Origin: JBEIUO01 sp964549785
Lineage (GTDB): Bacteria; Planctomycetota; Phycisphaerae; Phycisphaerales; UBA1924
NCBI GenBank assembly: GCA_964549785.1
Contig: CAZJXA010000081.1
Coordinates: 1-13,272 of the forward strand
DNA: 13,272 bases
Direction of reading: 5' to 3'
Within the stretch, counting starts at the first letter, position 1; every line of letters starts with the position of its first letter. The position numbers were made by a program, and so were the translations under genes. The notes under the pieces are model-generated. The model worked only from the letters and a program-made list of their open reading frames with translations, had not been told where the DNA came from and did no database searches. Below are positions 1 through 5,954 of the stretch, piece by piece.

Positions 1-262
1 GAAAATGCCCCTCGACGCCGTATCGTGCCCAGTCATCGAGTTCCTGTTCCACCGCACCCCGCGTGTTCCGCGGCATCAGGCCCAGTGAGTTGCCGCATAA
101 ATAAACACACGGCTCATCCCCGCCCACGCCAGCGTGGGTCGCTACGTCCCGCACGCGGGGGATGCAAAACTCGTCACGGAACAATTTGAGGCCGTCGGCC
201 GCATCGAGCGATCGGGCCGCGCCTTCGGTGTGTGCCGCCTTGTCGTCGATGCTCGTTTGCAT
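1..262 (-). CDS. kynU: Kynureninase, N-terminal part (runs off the window)
   Basis: Kynureninase is a PLP enzyme that cleaves kynurenine or 3-hydroxykynurenine to anthranilate or 3-hydroxyanthranilate plus alanine. Only the first 87 codons are present; the gene continues past position 1. The visible part contains the family's N-terminal signature: a Phe-Arg-Asp-Glu-Phe stretch, then VYLCGNSLGLMPR, then a helix ending in DDWARYGVEGHF. The PLP lysine lies outside the window. The ATG (262-260) follows directly on the TAA of the upstream decarboxylase gene (265-263) with no gap, so the two are almost certainly co-transcribed and perhaps translationally coupled. A GGAG lies inside the end of the upstream gene, about 13 nt before the ATG, which is rather far. 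Identity is from recognised motifs and is reinforced by the two pathway partners upstream. Confidence 0.93.
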   Translation of the reverse strand, partial: MQTSIDDKAAHTEGAARSLDAADGLKLFRDEFCIPRVRDVATHAGVGGDEPCVYLCGNSLGLMPRNTRGAVEQELDDWARYGVEGHF

Positions 263-1447
263 TTACCGGTGGGCTCCGAGCGGTCGATGCGCCGCCTGAC
301 CGAGAAACTCCAGCGCCGTCCGGCGGTACATCCGTTCGCGGTCGTCCTCGGTCAGCCCCGCGATGCCCGCGATCAACTCCCCGGGCCGCTCTTCACCCAG
401 CGGAAAAGGATAATCGCTCCCCAGCATAATGCGATCGGCCCCGAGCGTTTCGATAAGCAGTCGCAACGCCGCCCCATCGTGGACCAGCGAATCGACAAAG
501 AACTTCGCGGGCCGGGCCGCCGCCATAGCCCGCGGAGAAACCTTCGTTTCCTTCTGGCACAGGTCGGGGCGGGCGTGGAACCCGTGATCGATGCGGCCGA
601 GCGTTCCCGGGAACGAACCGCCCCCGTGGGCGAAGCCGATGCGCAGCCGGGGCAGCCGTTCCAGCAACCCGCTGAACAGCACCGAACACACCGCCAGGCA
701 TGTTTCCGCGGGCATCCCGACGAGCCACGCCGCCCAGTGCTTGGCGAGCCTCGGGTTCAGAGGCTGGGGGCACGGACAATTGGTTCCGCCGACCGCCGCC
801 ACCAGCCCGCACAGCATGTCCCACGGATGCACGAATACGCAGGCACCCAACTCCTGAGCCGCCTCAAACACCTCGAATAACTCGGGCTCTCCGAGATTGC
901 GGCCGTTGACGTTCGACCCGATCTGAACGCCGGCGAAGCCCAGATCGCGGACACATCGCTCCAACTCACGGGCGGCGAGCGCCGGCCCATTCATCGGGAT
1001 CGTGCCCAGACCGATGAACCGATCCGGGCGATCGCGGCAGACACCGGCGATGTGGTCGTTGAGCCAGCGCGAGAGGTGAAGCGTGTCTTCCGGCCTCGCC
1101 CAATATCCGAACATGATCGGAACCGTGCTGAGAACCTGGATCATGTTCGGTTGGCCGAGCCGTTCCAGATCGTCGAGGCGGGCACCGGGATCCCAGCAGT
1201 TGGACTGAATCTCGCGGAAGACGGTCTTACCGGAATCCGGCACCGACCCATCGCTGTTCCGGATGGCCCGCCCGTCGGCTCCCTGCTCGATGCGAACCAT
1301 TTTCGCACACCCGCAGCCGCCCGCTCCCTTCCGCTCAATCGCCTCCAGTGCGACCCAGCCCGCGTAACCGAACCGGTCGGACAAGTCGGGCCACTCGCTG
1401 GGCGGCGGGAGGATGTGCGTGTGAATATCAATGCGCGGCGGCGTCAT
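263..1447 (-). CDS. 2-amino-3-carboxymuconate-6-semialdehyde decarboxylase (ACMSD), amidohydrolase family
   Basis: This zinc enzyme removes CO2 from 2-amino-3-carboxymuconate semialdehyde, the unstable product of 3-hydroxyanthranilate dioxygenase, and so diverts carbon from quinolinate/NAD to 2-aminomuconate breakdown. The 394-residue protein has the family landmarks in order: HxH metal ligands in DIHTH (His9, His11), EWPDLSDRFGYAGWV, NCWDP (84-88), STVPIMFGYWARPEDTL, GLGTIPM, GVQIGSNVN, FVHPWDM (His207), WLVGMPAET, FAHGGGSFP (His274) and GSDYPFPLGE (Asp345). Human ACMSD is about 336 residues. The extra length is mostly two insertions, at about 40-75 and about 212-231, each with a Cys-x-Cys. 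The ATG at 1447 is chosen because it places the HxH motif at the extreme N-terminus, as in the family; a longer open frame upstream only overlaps the dioxygenase gene. It lies 43 bp after that gene and abuts kynureninase. In Pseudomonas the equivalent gene is called nbaD. Confidence 0.95.
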   Translation of the reverse strand: MTPPRIDIHTHILPPPSEWPDLSDRFGYAGWVALEAIERKGAGGCGCAKMVRIEQGADGRAIRNSDGSVPDSGKTVFREIQSNCWDPGARLDDLERLGQPNMIQVLSTVPIMFGYWARPEDTLHLSRWLNDHIAGVCRDRPDRFIGLGTIPMNGPALAARELERCVRDLGFAGVQIGSNVNGRNLGEPELFEVFEAAQELGACVFVHPWDMLCGLVAAVGGTNCPCPQPLNPRLAKHWAAWLVGMPAETCLAVCSVLFSGLLERLPRLRIGFAHGGGSFPGTLGRIDHGFHARPDLCQKETKVSPRAMAAARPAKFFVDSLVHDGAALRLLIETLGADRIMLGSDYPFPLGEERPGELIAGIAGLTEDDRERMYRRTALEFLGQAAHRPLGAHR

Positions 1448-1490
1448 ACGGGTTCGAATCGTACCGCCTGCACCACGTGGCCGCAGCGGA

Positions 1491-2183
1491 TCATCGACGC
1501 TTCGCGGGGCTGGCAGTGCGTTTCCGAGTCGCGCCGCGCTTCGGTCCGGGTTTGGCCGCTGCGGGTTTCGCGGCAAGCACCCGGACGCCCCGCTTGCCGC
1601 GAGAGACGGTGACGGTTCCTGCTCGCTGAATGACGTGGCCGCACTTGGCGCAGGTTCGCACATCTTCCGGCCCGCCCCAGAAGGCGTCCATGATGACGGC
1701 GAGGTCTTCGTCGATTTTCTTGAGCCGCCATTGCACTTCGTGAACCAGCGTGTCGCAGGAGGGGCAGTGCCAACGAAGGGCGTCGAGTTGCCCCGGGGGC
1801 CTCGGAAACTCGATGATGAGACCGAGCGTGCCGGCGGGACGCTGCGGGCGGTGCGGAATCCAGCGTGGCAACAGAAAGATCTCACCCTCGCGGATCATCA
1901 CCTCGCGCGGCTTGGCCCCGTCGAGCGGGCGGATACGGAGGGCGATGTCACCTTTCAACTGATAAAAGAGTTCTTCAGTGGGGTTCACATGAAAGTCGTT
2001 CCGGGTGTTGGGGCCGCCCGAAACAAACATCACGGCGTCGTCGGACTGGGCGAACAACTGCTTGTTCGCGACCGGCGGCTTGAAGTTGCTGGCGTTTCTG
2101 GCGATCCACTTGGCCAAGTTAAGCGGGGGGATCACCGCCTGGTCGACGTGGTCGGAGGGTTGGGATGGTCCGTTGCGTGGCAT
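1491..2183 (-). CDS. 3-hydroxyanthranilate 3,4-dioxygenase with basic C-terminal tail
   Basis: A cupin Fe(II) enzyme that opens the ring of 3-hydroxyanthranilate to 2-amino-3-carboxymuconate semialdehyde, the substrate of the next gene product. In this 230-residue reading, the catalytic set appears as Arg61, His65, Glu71 and His111, in TRNDFHVNPTEELFYQ and LPRWIPHRPQRP. The second, rubredoxin-like metal site typical of bacterial enzymes is complete: CPSC (140-143) and CAKC (178-181). Known bacterial enzymes are about 175 residues. This one has about 18 extra N-terminal residues and a tail of about 45 residues (186-230) rich in Lys, Arg, Ala and Pro, which the fold does not need. The ATG at 2183 is chosen over an in-frame start 28 codons upstream because the upstream part is low in family-like sequence. 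First gene of the operon with ACMSD and kynureninase. Known as nbaC or haaO elsewhere. Confidence 0.94.
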   Translation of the reverse strand: MPRNGPSQPSDHVDQAVIPPLNLAKWIARNASNFKPPVANKQLFAQSDDAVMFVSGGPNTRNDFHVNPTEELFYQLKGDIALRIRPLDGAKPREVMIREGEIFLLPRWIPHRPQRPAGTLGLIIEFPRPPGQLDALRWHCPSCDTLVHEVQWRLKKIDEDLAVIMDAFWGGPEDVRTCAKCGHVIQRAGTVTVSRGKRGVRVLAAKPAAAKPGPKRGATRKRTASPAKRR

Positions 2184-2297
2184 AGTGGGCTGAGCGTAAC
2201 ACGGTGACCCCGACCGCGGAGAGATACAGTTTTCGGAGTTCCCGCCCGCAAATCCCATCTGAACCATGCACCGACCCTGGGGGTGTTTCTTCGCTCC
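2184..2297. promoter_or_regulatory. Divergent intergenic region, kynurenine operon / acetyltransferase
   Basis: This 114-bp gap lies between two genes transcribed away from each other, so it should hold the promoter of the kynurenine operon (minus) and of the GNAT gene (plus). On the minus strand, a TTGCGG and a TGTATC separated by 17 bp could be a weak sigma70-type pair (three of six matches each). I see no convincing plus-strand promoter, no clear operator dyad and no riboswitch-like structure. Location is the main support. Confidence 0.35.
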
Positions 2298-2864
2298 ATG
2301 ACGTCATCGTTGCCCATCGTCACGCTCCGCCGGCCCGTCGCTTCGGATGAGCGCGAGTGGCTTAACCTGCGGGCCGTCAGCCGGGAGTTCTTGACGCCGT
2401 GGGAGCCGAACCCTCCGCCGGGAACCGGTTCGGCCGACGAAAACGCGTTTGATCGGCTCCTGCAAACCGGCTGGACCGACACCCATCGTCGATTCCTCAT
2501 TGTGAACGACGCCGGTGCCATCGCGGGACAGTGTTCGCTGGGGCAGATCATCCGCGGGCCGTTGCAACAGGCGTTTCTCGGCTACTGGATCGGACTCCCG
2601 CATGTGCGAAAGGGGTACGCCGCCGCGGGTGTTGTGCAGGTTCTCGCGTACGCGTTCCGCACACTGCTCCTGAATCGTGTGGAAGCCAACATTCAACCGC
2701 ACAACATTGCGTCGATCGCGCTGGCTCGCAAGGTCGGGTTCCGGCTGGAGGGCTTTTCGCCGGAATACCTCGAGATTCAAGGCACCTTCGTGGATCACGA
2801 GCGGTGGGCAATCTTGGGGAGCGAGTTTGTCGCGCGGTATCCGGGAACCAAGCCCCCGATGTGA
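2298..2864 (+). CDS. GNAT-family N-acetyltransferase, RimJ/RimL-like
   Basis: A 188-residue acetyltransferase that should transfer acetyl from acetyl-CoA to an amine, possibly a protein N-terminus or a small molecule; the substrate cannot be read from sequence. The RimJ-type pattern is clear: an N-terminal TLRRPVASDEREWLNLR strand-helix, then LGYWIGLPHVRKGYAA, where RKGYAA is the acetyl-CoA pyrophosphate loop (consensus Q/RxxGxG/A). It continues with the NRVEANIQPHNIASIALARK segment and the GFRLEGFSPEYLEIQG strand. Length is close to E. coli RimJ (194). The ATG at 2298 is preferred; an in-frame GTG at 2283 would add five residues. A run of five G at 2279-2283 is 14 nt from the ATG, too far for an ideal ribosome site, so the start is uncertain by a few codons. 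The gene is single, divergent from the kynurenine operon and convergent with pyrD. Confidence 0.88.
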   Translation: MTSSLPIVTLRRPVASDEREWLNLRAVSREFLTPWEPNPPPGTGSADENAFDRLLQTGWTDTHRRFLIVNDAGAIAGQCSLGQIIRGPLQQAFLGYWIGLPHVRKGYAAAGVVQVLAYAFRTLLLNRVEANIQPHNIASIALARKVGFRLEGFSPEYLEIQGTFVDHERWAILGSEFVARYPGTKPPM

Positions 2865-2881
2865 GCGACACGGGAAGTCGC
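2865..2881. terminator. Small hairpin between convergent genes
   Basis: GCGAC, a 7-nt loop, then GTCGC forms a perfect 5-bp stem in the 21-bp gap between the stop codons of the acetyltransferase and pyrD. It starts directly after the acetyltransferase stop codon. Its position suits a shared bidirectional terminator, but the stem is short and no T-run follows on either strand. Confidence 0.25.
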
Positions 2882-2885
2882 GGGG

Positions 2886-3878
2886 TTATCCTTCGACCGC
2901 GCCGACTAATTCGCAGATGTTTCGTCGGCCCTGATCCTTCACCCATTTCCCGAGGCCCCGGACCACTTCTAGCGGCGAGCGCGGGTCGGCGAAGAGCGCG
3001 GTTCCCATCTCGATAGCGGTGGCACCTGCGAGGATGAACTCCGCGGCGTCCTCCCATCGCATGACGCCGCCGATGCCGATGATCGGGGTGTTTGTCGCCT
3101 TGCAGACGCCGTGATAAGCATCGTGGACGAGTTTCACGGCGATGGGGTGGATGCCGGGACCGGAGAGCCCGCCGCTGCCGCGTGAGAGTTTCGGCCTTCT
3201 GGTATGGACGTCGATCGCCATGGCGGGCACGGTGTTGCAGAGGCAGACGGCGTCGGCACCCGGCCGCTGGTTGGGGCCACCCGGAGGGCCACCGGGCTCG
3301 ATCGCGGCTTTGCAAATCGCAACTACCCCGGGCAGGCCCATCACCACCGGGCTGAGTTTGACCAAGAGTCGCTTGGTGGGCAGCACGATCCGCACCTCCC
3401 GGACCAGTTCGGTCAGAAGCCCGACGTCGGAACCAAACTCACAGCCGTGGTTCACGTTCGGGCAGGAAACGTTGAGTTCGACCGCCTTCATCGCCTCGAT
3501 TCCCTCGAACGCGGCGGCGACTCTGACAAAGGCGTCAACGCTGAACTCGGAGATCGACCCGATCACCGTGGCCGGCACCGTGGCGACCTGAGGGCCGTAA
3601 TCGCGCAGAAACGCTTCAATACCGACATTCGCCAGACCGATCGCGTTGAGCATCCCGTGGTCGGTCGGGATGATGCGCCATGTGGCGTTGCCTTCCCGCG
3701 GCTCGGCCGTGATGGACTTGCTGACGATCGCGCCGACGCGAGAAAGATCGAGAACAGCGGCCATTTCCGCGAGTGTGCCAGCGGTGCCCGCGGCGAGCAT
3801 CACGGGGTTCCGCAGGGGCATCCCCGCGAGCGTCGTGGCGAGCGTATCGGTGACGGTGTTTGACAAGCGGTCTTCCAT
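2886..3878 (-). CDS. pyrD: Dihydroorotate dehydrogenase, class 1B-like catalytic subunit
   Basis: Oxidises dihydroorotate to orotate with FMN, the fourth step of pyrimidine synthesis. The 330-residue protein has the class 1 landmarks: LAGMPLRNPVMLAAGTAG at the N-terminus, SKSITAEPREGNATWRI, the NAIGLANVG segment, ELNVSCPNV with the catalytic base as Cys139 (class 1; class 2 uses Ser), VKLSPVV, a VCLCNTVPAMAID strand, SGGLSGPGIHPIAV, and the phosphate-binding IIGIGGVMRWEDAAEFILAGA. The catalytic Cys together with the GGLSGP segment favours class 1B, which normally pairs with PyrK to pass electrons to NAD; no pyrK lies in this window. A Pro/Gly-rich insertion (about 194-206) interrupts the usual helix-strand connection. 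The ATG at 3878 is supported by the family N-terminus starting about 15 residues later; no strong ribosome site precedes it. The gene stands alone, convergent with the acetyltransferase. Confidence 0.93.
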   Translation of the reverse strand: MEDRLSNTVTDTLATTLAGMPLRNPVMLAAGTAGTLAEMAAVLDLSRVGAIVSKSITAEPREGNATWRIIPTDHGMLNAIGLANVGIEAFLRDYGPQVATVPATVIGSISEFSVDAFVRVAAAFEGIEAMKAVELNVSCPNVNHGCEFGSDVGLLTELVREVRIVLPTKRLLVKLSPVVMGLPGVVAICKAAIEPGGPPGGPNQRPGADAVCLCNTVPAMAIDVHTRRPKLSRGSGGLSGPGIHPIAVKLVHDAYHGVCKATNTPIIGIGGVMRWEDAAEFILAGATAIEMGTALFADPRSPLEVVRGLGKWVKDQGRRNICELVGAVEG

Positions 3879-3938
3879 CGGCTTTCTGACCGGTTCATTC
3901 GTTCCACGCCGCCAGACCCCCAGCGTACGCTTCCCGCG

Positions 3939-4865
3939 ATGAAAACCGGACCCTTCTTCTCGGCCGTCGCGGCATCGATTCTGGCCTCGTCAGCCACAGC
4001 GCAATCCGAATCGGCCGTGGTTCCCAAGCCCGCGGTCGCGTCTCCCGGCGGCAGAGCATCCGACCAATCGACGCCGCCCCCATCTGTGAATCAGTCGATC
4101 GCCCCCACCTTGTCGGCGGGCCAACAGTCCGAGCTCGATGAAATCGTGGCATGGGAGAAGACGTACTACCGATCGCCCGACCCCACCCGTTTCTTTAACG
4201 CGATCCGTCGCAAGGCCGAATTGGGTGCTCTGGCGTCGCCGGATCAGGGCTGGACCACAGCCGCCTTTATCGCGGAGATTCTGAAGGACACGCCCGCCGC
4301 GACCGAAACCATCGCCGGCGAAATGTCTGCTCTGGCCGAGCCAGCAAGGCAATGGTGGTGGACGGGAGTTTGGATGGCCAAGACCCCCGAGGCGAAGGCG
4401 CTGCTGGCCACGTTCGCCGCTAGGCCCGAGGGAGACCCGGCCAGAATCGGGTATCCGTGGCTCCAGCAGCAGCCTCCCGAGATTCTCAAACGTGAGATAC
4501 GGGGCAGTCAACAGCTGGCGATGTTGTGGGCGGCTTTCTTTGCAAGCGGCGACGATGTGTTTCTCGCAAAGATGTTCGAGGCCATCCCTCACCCCGATTT
4601 TTCCTCGTCCGAACTATCGGAGAAAGCCCGCCAGCGGCGCACCAAAGCGACCGCCGCGGCACGTTTTCAACTCGCGAGTGCAGCTCGTGGCGATACCGAG
4701 TTGATGGAGCGTCTGCAAACGCTCGCGGAACGAGCCCCCGCCGCCCAGCGAACCGCCCTGCTGGCGGTGTTGGACGGCGGCGAGCCTCCCGAAGCCGAGC
4801 ATGCCGACAACGCCGGGCCCGCTGCGGTCGAAACACCCCCGGCGGAGAGCCCCGCTCCCAAATAG
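3939..4865 (+). CDS. Secreted protein of unknown function
   Basis: I do not recognise this 308-residue protein. It begins with a likely signal peptide: a short charged start, a hydrophobic stretch to about residue 18, and an Ala-Thr-Ala cleavage site near residue 21, so it is probably exported. Next is a Pro/Ser-rich linker (about 23-58). A largely helical middle region (about 60-275) holds a distinctive run of three tryptophans (ARQWWWTGVWMAK) followed by alternating helices that could be alpha-solenoid-like. A Pro/Glu/Ala tail (about 276-308) ends it. No catalytic motif or lipobox is visible. It starts 60 bp from the divergent pyrD with no clear ribosome site, and ends 46 bp before the TPR-YggX gene in the same direction, so the two could be co-transcribed. 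Codon use and composition match the neighbours. Confidence 0.8.
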   Translation: MKTGPFFSAVAASILASSATAQSESAVVPKPAVASPGGRASDQSTPPPSVNQSIAPTLSAGQQSELDEIVAWEKTYYRSPDPTRFFNAIRRKAELGALASPDQGWTTAAFIAEILKDTPAATETIAGEMSALAEPARQWWWTGVWMAKTPEAKALLATFAARPEGDPARIGYPWLQQQPPEILKREIRGSQQLAMLWAAFFASGDDVFLAKMFEAIPHPDFSSSELSEKARQRRTKATAAARFQLASAARGDTELMERLQTLAERAPAAQRTALLAVLDGGEPPEAEHADNAGPAAVETPPAESPAPK

Positions 4866-4894
4866 ATTTGGAATATTCAGCCGGTTGCTTTTTC

Positions 4895-4900
4895 AAGGAA
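4895..4900 (+). promoter_or_regulatory. Ribosome binding site for TPR-YggX gene
   Basis: AAGGAA lies 11 nt before the ATG at 4912. It supports that start over the longer open frame, which begins inside the preceding gene. Confidence 0.5.
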
Positions 4901-4911
4901 CAGTTTTCATC

Positions 4912-5541
4912 ATGGATGTGTCACAACGTATCGCCCAGTTCGAAAACATGGTTCGCGAGGGGGCCGATCCGACCAACGACATGGCTTGGTTCAGCCTGGG
5001 TTCGGCATACGCCCAGGCCGGTCGGCACGCCGATGCGGCGAAGGCCTTTGCTCGCTGTGTTGAACTCAATCCCGGGATGTCCAAGGCGTGGCAGTTGGCG
5101 GGCAGAGCCTTCATCGACTCGGACCAGCGCGACAAAGCGGTTGCCATTCTGAACGAGGGGTACGCCTCCGCCGCTCAGAAGGGAGACTTCATGCCGCAGA
5201 AGGCCATGGGCGACATGCTCGCTCAGTTGGGAGTTGCCCTGCCCACGGTGGCGCAGCGTCAAAGCCTTGCCCCGGGCACGTTCATGTGTCAAAGGACCGG
5301 GAAGCCCGGGACCAAGATCACCCGACCTCCATTCAAGGGCCCGGTGGGCGGCTGGATCCATGAAAACATCTCGAAGGAGACCTTCGAAGACTGGATCAAG
5401 CAGGGTACCAAGGTGATCAACGAGTTGCGACTGGATCTTTCGCGGGAACAAGACGAGGAAACCTACGACCGGCACATGCGGGAGTACTTGGGTATCGATG
5501 ACGACCTGTACGCCAAACTGAGCGGGTCGGGGACGGCCTGA
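4912..5541 (+). CDS. TPR protein with C-terminal Fe(II)-trafficking (YggX-type) domain
   Basis: A 209-residue two-part protein. Residues about 20-90 form two tetratricopeptide repeats: MAWFSLGSAYAQAGRHADAA with ARCVELNPG, then AWQLAGRAFIDSDQRDKAVA. Residues about 122-197 match the YggX/Fe(2+)-trafficking family: a Cys near the domain start (Cys126), then a loop into GGWIHENISKETFEDWIKQG, KVINELRLDLS and a final helix HMREYLGID. This parallels E. coli YggX, which has a conserved Cys near its N-terminus, GKRIYNEISKEAW, MLINEKKLN and an EQEM-FLF end. YggX is a stand-alone protein of about 90 residues linked to protecting Fe-S clusters from oxidative damage. The fusion suggests a protein-docking module added to an iron or redox-protection domain, but the function of this form is inferred. 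The domain match is by eye; the TPR part is more certain than the exact repeat count. Confidence 0.85.
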   Translation: MDVSQRIAQFENMVREGADPTNDMAWFSLGSAYAQAGRHADAAKAFARCVELNPGMSKAWQLAGRAFIDSDQRDKAVAILNEGYASAAQKGDFMPQKAMGDMLAQLGVALPTVAQRQSLAPGTFMCQRTGKPGTKITRPPFKGPVGGWIHENISKETFEDWIKQGTKVINELRLDLSREQDEETYDRHMREYLGIDDDLYAKLSGSGTA

Positions 5542-5571
5542 GGACGTCGTGATGGGTTGTCTGTAACGCTT

Positions 5572-5577
5572 GGGGGG
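5572..5577 (+). promoter_or_regulatory. Ribosome binding site (six G) of small conserved protein
   Basis: A run of six G lies 5 nt before the ATG at 5583. It can pair with the CCUCC end of 16S rRNA and fixes the start of the next gene. Confidence 0.45.
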
Positions 5578-5582
5578 TTTAC

Positions 5583-5942
5583 ATGCAGTATTACCACATG
5601 TGGTTCAACCTCAAAGAGTCGCACAAAGATCTCGAGTTCTGCCGCGCCGTCGATGCGTACCTCGGGCACCTCAAAGCCAACGGCGGCATCGCGGGCTGGA
5701 CGCTGACGCGACGCAAATTCGGCTTCGGTCCGCCGGAGATCGGTGAGTTTCACGTCGTTGTTACCGCCCACACCCTCGCGAAACTGGACGAAGCCTTCTC
5801 GCTGGTCGCGACCCGCACGGGCGAGGTCGAGAACCTGCACCGGCCCGTCTACTCGGCGGTGACGGACTTCAAGTCGGCTCTGTACCGGGACTTCCCGGAC
5901 CCGGAACGATCGATCGTCTCGTCTGGAGTCGGGCGCCCCTGA
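5583..5942 (+). CDS. Small conserved protein, possibly DUF6614 family
   Basis: A 119-residue soluble protein with no signal peptide or membrane segment. It starts YYHMWFNLKESHKDLEFCRAV, then YLGHLKANGGIAGWTLTRRK, then GFGPPEIGEFHVVV, a helix LAKLDEAFSLVATR and a late ALYRDFPDPE. The strand-helix-strand-strand-helix-strand pattern resembles a dimeric alpha/beta-barrel (ferredoxin-like) protein. From memory it resembles the DUF6614 family, but I cannot confirm this and no function is known to me. It lies 41 bp after the TPR-YggX gene in the same direction, so the two may share a transcript. It ends 9 bp before the convergent pyruvate kinase stop codon. Confidence 0.8.
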   Translation: MQYYHMWFNLKESHKDLEFCRAVDAYLGHLKANGGIAGWTLTRRKFGFGPPEIGEFHVVVTAHTLAKLDEAFSLVATRTGEVENLHRPVYSAVTDFKSALYRDFPDPERSIVSSGVGRP

Positions 5943-5954
5943 CCGCTGGGGTCA
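5940..5954. repeat. Inverted repeat spanning two convergent stop codons
   Basis: TGACC, a 5-nt spacer, GGTCA. The left TGA is the stop of the small conserved gene and the right TCA is the stop (TGA) of pyruvate kinase on the other strand. The whole gap between the genes is inside this dyad. It could fold in both transcripts, but the stem is only 5 bp and no T-run follows. Confidence 0.4.

Noticed and set aside
1448..1475. GGTTCGAATC followed by CACCA, looking like the T-arm and 3' end of a tRNA on the plus strand
   Set aside because: The bases flanking the TTCGAAT loop (ACGGG and CGTAC) do not pair as a T-stem, and no acceptor or anticodon arm is visible upstream. It lies in the short gap before the ACMSD start.
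263..1885. A 540-codon open frame that would extend ACMSD upstream across the dioxygenase gene
   Set aside because: The first 146 residues are the antiparallel-free shadow of the dioxygenase gene in another frame on the same strand. The family's HxH motif begins right after the ATG at 1447.
4871..4878. GAATATTC palindrome in the leader of the TPR-YggX gene
   Set aside because: A single 8-bp palindrome with no flanking symmetry or second copy is not enough to call an operator or an iron-responsive site.
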